Assembly: GCA_024500155.1 (NCBI GenBank)
Contig: CM044879.1
Location: forward strand, 5,409,501-5,473,500
Direction: 5' to 3'
DNA: 64,000 nt
DNA from: Chenopodium formosanum
Lineage: Eukaryota; Streptophyta; Magnoliopsida; Caryophyllales; Amaranthaceae
Positions 60,729 through 64,000 of this stretch are shown in pieces. Under the pieces are notes generated by a model. The model was given only the letters and a program-made list of their open reading frames with translations. It was not told where the DNA came from and searched no databases. The first letter of the stretch is position 1. Every line of letters begins with the position of its first letter. The position numbers and the translations under genes are program-made.

Positions 60729-60779
60729 TTTGTTCTTCTTACTTTTTTTTTTTTTTGAAAGAATTTGTTCTTCTTACTT
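60729..60779 (-). repeat. Micro poly(A) insertion with 16-bp target duplication
   Basis: TTTGTTCTTCTTACTT at 60729-60744 and 60764-60779. On minus the insert reads TTCTTTC followed by about 12 A. Confidence 0.8.
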
Positions 60780-60804
60780 GGATTATACTCATCATTAAAA
60801 TTTT

Positions 60805-60849
60805 ATTGTAGTCTTTGTCAAAAAAAAAAAAAAAAAAAAAAAATTGTAG
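60805..60849 (+). repeat. Micro poly(A) insertion with 7-bp target duplication
   Basis: ATTGTAG at 60805-60811 and 60843-60849 flanks TCTTTGTC and about 23 A. Confidence 0.6.
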
Positions 60850-61863
60850 ATATGGATTTACTTGGGTAACTTTAAAGTACTTAATTAATCGAAAGTTTGA
60901 AAAATCCTCTCCTTTAACCGGCTGAGTATTGTTCAAAATGAAAAATCTTTAACCGGATTGGACTCGACGAATTTAAAAGATAATGTTTGAATAATTTATT
61001 TAGGGATGACGGAGCCACGGAGGTAATAGTTCATATCTTTGAATTCAACATTGAAGATTAATACTTCATCCTTTAAAGGAGCATCAAATTAAGTTGAAAG
61101 TTAAAGCTCTATTGTTAGACAAACTTAAGGCAAAAGGTTGAATCATGCATTACTAGTTAATAAGACAGTCAAACCAAGAGAAAGCCATAGACTTTCACGT
61201 TAATAGAAAAGGATGTTCGTGACATTTTTAATTAGACTTTTAATGGAAATGGGTTTTATACCATTCGATATACTTCAATGATGCTTTTCACACTCGTCAA
61301 TGATCAAAGATTCAAAGAAAACAACATAGATTTTCTTTAAATTTAATGCCAAAAAGTCTATAATATCCATTTTGATGCTTTTTTAAGTAGAAACTCATAT
61401 TTATAACGAAGTACATAATTAATAATAATAATAATAAATTGGCGTATGATCGAAAATTCAACATAGTGTAGCTTTATTAGGTCTTTAAAGTAAACTTTTT
61501 TCCTCGATTTTAAACAATTAAAAGTAGTTATAACTCGAATTAAATCATAATTTGAAATTTCAATTCATATAAGGAGTTCAATTGGTCGAGATGATAATTG
61601 ATTAGAATTTAATATGAGTCTTATATTTTCATTATTGTTGCTATATACTCCGTAAGTGCGTATAACAACCAACACAAATATATGAAGTATTAAAAAATAA
61701 TTAAAATTTGCCCACAAGATTTGAATGAGATAGAAATAATACCACCACTAAAAAGGAATGAAGACTATTTAAGTCACAATGTGTAAGAGAATTAAGTGCA
61801 TGCATGGGCAATTATCCCAATTTACACGACGAAGACTTTTTGAGGGTCGTAACATCGACTTTT

Positions 61864-62143
61864 TGCTACAAAATTATTATTATTGTTATGAAATATATAG
61901 AAATTAGAGGATTAAGAGAAGAAGGTAATAAGAGAAGTATTACTACTTTTATGTATTACTCTTGGTAATATTTTGTGCATCATACAAGTGAAATTACATG
62001 GCTATTTATAGTAGTAAGAACCACTATTACATTGTGGGCTATAACCTTAGAGGGTGGCAATTAGGGTTGGCTACTACATTAAATGCAATGAAGAATTGGA
62101 GTGTGGACATTCACACCTTGACTAAATTAATTAACTCTTAACA
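61864..62143 (-). repeat. 3' LTR of a second copia element
   Basis: Read on minus it begins TGTTAAGAG right after the purine tract CAAGGGGGAG (62144-62153) and ends GTAGCA at 61864. TATAAATAGCCATG near 62010 is a likely TATA region. The partner LTR and the far target duplication are outside the window. Confidence 0.82.
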
Positions 62144-62154
62144 CTCCCCCTTGA

Positions 62155-62345
62155 ATGTCCATACAGAATAGGGTATATGTTGCCTCGTTAAAACCTTGCT
62201 AGGTAAAACCCTTTAGGATAAAAGCCATAGCTAAGGGAAAAGAGTACAACAATACATTACTATATGCTTTAGTGTACTGCCTCATTAAAAACCTTGTCAG
62301 GAAAAACCCATTGGGATAAAAACCTGATCGAAGGGAAAAAGAGTG
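62155..62345 (-). repeat. Imperfect duplication in copia 3' UTR
   Basis: Between the polyprotein stop and the LTR, two related ~80-bp units each contain a CCCTT..GG.TTTTATCC..GGGTTTT block and AAGGTTTTAACGAGGCA-type words (minus strand). They diverge by many substitutions. A second purine tract (CAGGGGGAGC, about 62358-62367) lies just upstream of them. Confidence 0.65.
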
Positions 62346-62371
62346 CAGTGCATATAATGCTCCCCCTGATT

Positions 62372-64000
62372 TTAACATAGTTTATGAAGACGACGCATCC
62401 CAATCTTGTGGACCAACCGCTCAACACTCTTCGAAGGTAGGGACTTTGTAAACAAGTCTGCAAGATTATCAGATGATTGGATCTGTTGGACATTTATCTT
62501 CCCTTCCTTCTGCAAATCGTGTGTAAAGAACAGTTTTGGGGATATATGTTTAGTCCTATCACCTTTAATATATCCTTCAGTTACTTGTGCGATACATGCA
62601 GTATTATCTTCATAAATGATGGTTGGACTTTCAGTTACTTCTTTCATCCCACATTCTTCTTGGATATTGCCGATCATTGACCTTAGCCATACACACTCAC
62701 GTCCTGCTTCATAAAGGGCAATCAACTCAGCATGATTTGATGATGTCGCAGTTAAGGTTTGCTTTGTTGATTTCCAAGAAATTGCAGTTCCACCATAGGT
62801 GAACAGATATCCAGTTTGTGACTTGGCGTTTTGTGGGTCTGATAGATATCCAGCATCTGCATATCCGATGAGGGTGGCATCTTGCCTTGATTGATAAAAC
62901 AAACCAAGATCTTTTGTTCCTCGTAGATAGCGTAGTAAGTGTCTTACTCCTTTCCAGTGTCTCTTCGTTGGTGCGTTGCTAAACCTGGCTAACAAATTCA
63001 CAGAAAAAGCTATGTCTGGTCTAGTATTGTTAGCTAGATACATTAGAGCCCCAATTGCACTTAGATATGGTACTTCAGGACCAAGGACATCCTCGTTTTC
63101 CTCTCGAGGTCTAAATGGATCATATTTCATAGTCAAAGACCGAACAATCATCGGGGTGTTTGTTGGGGTCGCTTTGTCCATGAAAAAACGTTTTAACACT
63201 CTTTCGGTGTAGTTAGACTGATGGACGAAAATACCATTATTTAAGTGCTCAATTTGCAATCCAAGGCAAAATTTAGTTTGTCCAAGGTCTTTCATCTCAA
63301 ATTCTTTCATCAAGTATTTTGCAGTTCTTTCAAGTTCATTTGGGGTTCCAATGATATTCAAGTCATCAACATAAACTGCAACAATTGCAAACCCTGATTG
63401 TGATCTCTTAATGAAAACACAAGGACTGATTTGATTATTCTTGAACCCTTCTTTCATAAGGTATTCACTAAGACGATTATACCACATCCTCCCAGACTGT
63501 TTCAATCCATAAAGTGACCTTTTCAATTTTATGGAAAGTAAATGTCTAGGCTTGTGGTTTTCTGGTAATTTTAGTCCATCTGGGACTTTCATATAAATAT
63601 CTGTATCGAGTGACCCATATAAATATGCGGTTACTACATCCATTAATCGCATCTTTAGTCCTTCTGAGACTGTCAAGCTTACCAGAAATCTTAACGTAGT
63701 TGCATCAACTACGGGAGAATATGTCTCCTCATAATCAATCCCTGGAATTTGAGAAAAACCTTGGGCTACAAGTCTTGCCTTGTATCTTACAATTTCATTT
63801 TTCTCATTTCGTTTTCTCACAAATACCCACTTGTATCCAACTGGCTTTACACCTTCTGGTGTAAGGGTTATTTTTCCAAACACTTCTCGTTTTTCGAGTG
63901 ACTTTAACTCTGTCTGCATTGCCTCTTTCCATTTTGGCCAATCATGCCTGCAACGACATTCTTCCACTGTTCTTGGTTCAGTATCATTTTCGTCAGATGC
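62372..64000 (-). CDS. Copia polyprotein, RT-RNase H part (partial at right edge)
   Basis: Open from the right window edge to a stop at 62372-62374, with no lesion over about 540 codons. It contains the copia reverse transcriptase (KWVFVRKRNEKNEIVRYKAR, QGFSQIPGIDYEETYSPV, LYGLKQSGRMWYNRL, AVYVDDLNIIG with YVDD, FCLGLQIEH) and RNase H (IGYADAGYLSDPQNAKSQTG; TATSSNHAELIAL; TKHISPKLFFTHDL). NIEAFLHG-type motifs are altered to VVTAYLYGSLD. The upstream gag, protease and integrase parts lie beyond 64000. It belongs to a copia lineage different from the 36-41 kb element. Confidence 0.93.
   Translation of the reverse strand, partial: ASDENDTEPRTVEECRCRHDWPKWKEAMQTELKSLEKREVFGKITLTPEGVKPVGYKWVFVRKRNEKNEIVRYKARLVAQGFSQIPGIDYEETYSPVVDATTLRFLVSLTVSEGLKMRLMDVVTAYLYGSLDTDIYMKVPDGLKLPENHKPRHLLSIKLKRSLYGLKQSGRMWYNRLSEYLMKEGFKNNQISPCVFIKRSQSGFAIVAVYVDDLNIIGTPNELERTAKYLMKEFEMKDLGQTKFCLGLQIEHLNNGIFVHQSNYTERVLKRFFMDKATPTNTPMIVRSLTMKYDPFRPREENEDVLGPEVPYLSAIGALMYLANNTRPDIAFSVNLLARFSNAPTKRHWKGVRHLLRYLRGTKDLGLFYQSRQDATLIGYADAGYLSDPQNAKSQTGYLFTYGGTAISWKSTKQTLTATSSNHAELIALYEAGRECVWLRSMIGNIQEECGMKEVTESPTIIYEDNTACIAQVTEGYIKGDRTKHISPKLFFTHDLQKEGKINVQQIQSSDNLADLFTKSLPSKSVERLVHKIGMRRLHKLC

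Larger units (their letters stand above)
60215..61863. other. Intergenic, no gene recognised
   Basis: AT-rich; two micro poly(A) insertions are listed separately. Short frames only, none with family features. Confidence 0.55.

Overview
The window is nuclear DNA of a flowering plant. The genes carry GT-AG introns, the intergenic DNA is AT-rich, and plant-only families are present (WRKY IIb, a SLAC1/SLAH channel, an aspartic protease with a saposin-like insert, FAR1/MULE and plant-mobile-domain proteins). Frequent TTCAG-rich MITEs and 'actccgta' words suggest Caryophyllales (spinach/beet/quinoa group). That placement is inference.

Layout. 1-5.1 kb: a broken gene of the At4g22030-like 'probable F-box' family (2072-3984, +), disrupted by a 639-bp chimeric TRIM retroelement and by a nonsense codon, then a small Helitron-like element. 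5.2-7.25 kb: a two-exon BAP31-like ER membrane protein (+). 7.98-10.2 kb: a two-exon SLAH1-type anion channel (-). 11.36-17.93 kb: a complete 6.57-kb Mutator-like element with ~70-bp TIRs and an 8-9-bp target duplication. It carries a spliced transposase-OTU protease fusion on + and a plant-mobile-domain (PMD) gene, now broken, on -. 19.6-20.9 kb: a single-exon MAPKKK17/18-like kinase (-). 24.2-28.7 kb: a 13-coding-exon aspartic protease with a leader intron (-). 36.2-41.25 kb: a young, apparently intact Ty1/copia element with 185-bp LTRs differing at one base. 44.2-47.4 kb: a six-exon WRKY group IIb factor (-). 47.5-61.9 kb: no confident gene, but many short mobile-element traces and a 1.1-kb minisatellite. 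61.9-64 kb: the 3' half of a second copia element (-), running off the right edge.

How it fits together. The host genes are unrelated single-copy-type genes with no cluster logic. The channel and the kinase both belong to families linked to ABA/stress signalling, and the kinase has a double G-box about 1 kb upstream. The most unusual material is mobile: (1) the MULE, whose transposase is joined by a 70-nt intron to an OTU protease and which carries a convergent PMD gene plus two subterminal clusters of GGTAACCGG-like motifs; (2) a chimeric TRIM that looks like a template-switch product of two families, and a 67-bp fold-back derivative of one of its LTRs with its own target duplication; (3) at least eight tiny poly(A)-only insertions with target duplications, all joining the A-run through a 'TC' dinucleotide, suggesting extremely 5'-truncated products of one LINE/SINE machinery.

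All calls come from reading the sequence. No database search was run, and splice sites are inferred from frame, GT-AG signals and family conservation.
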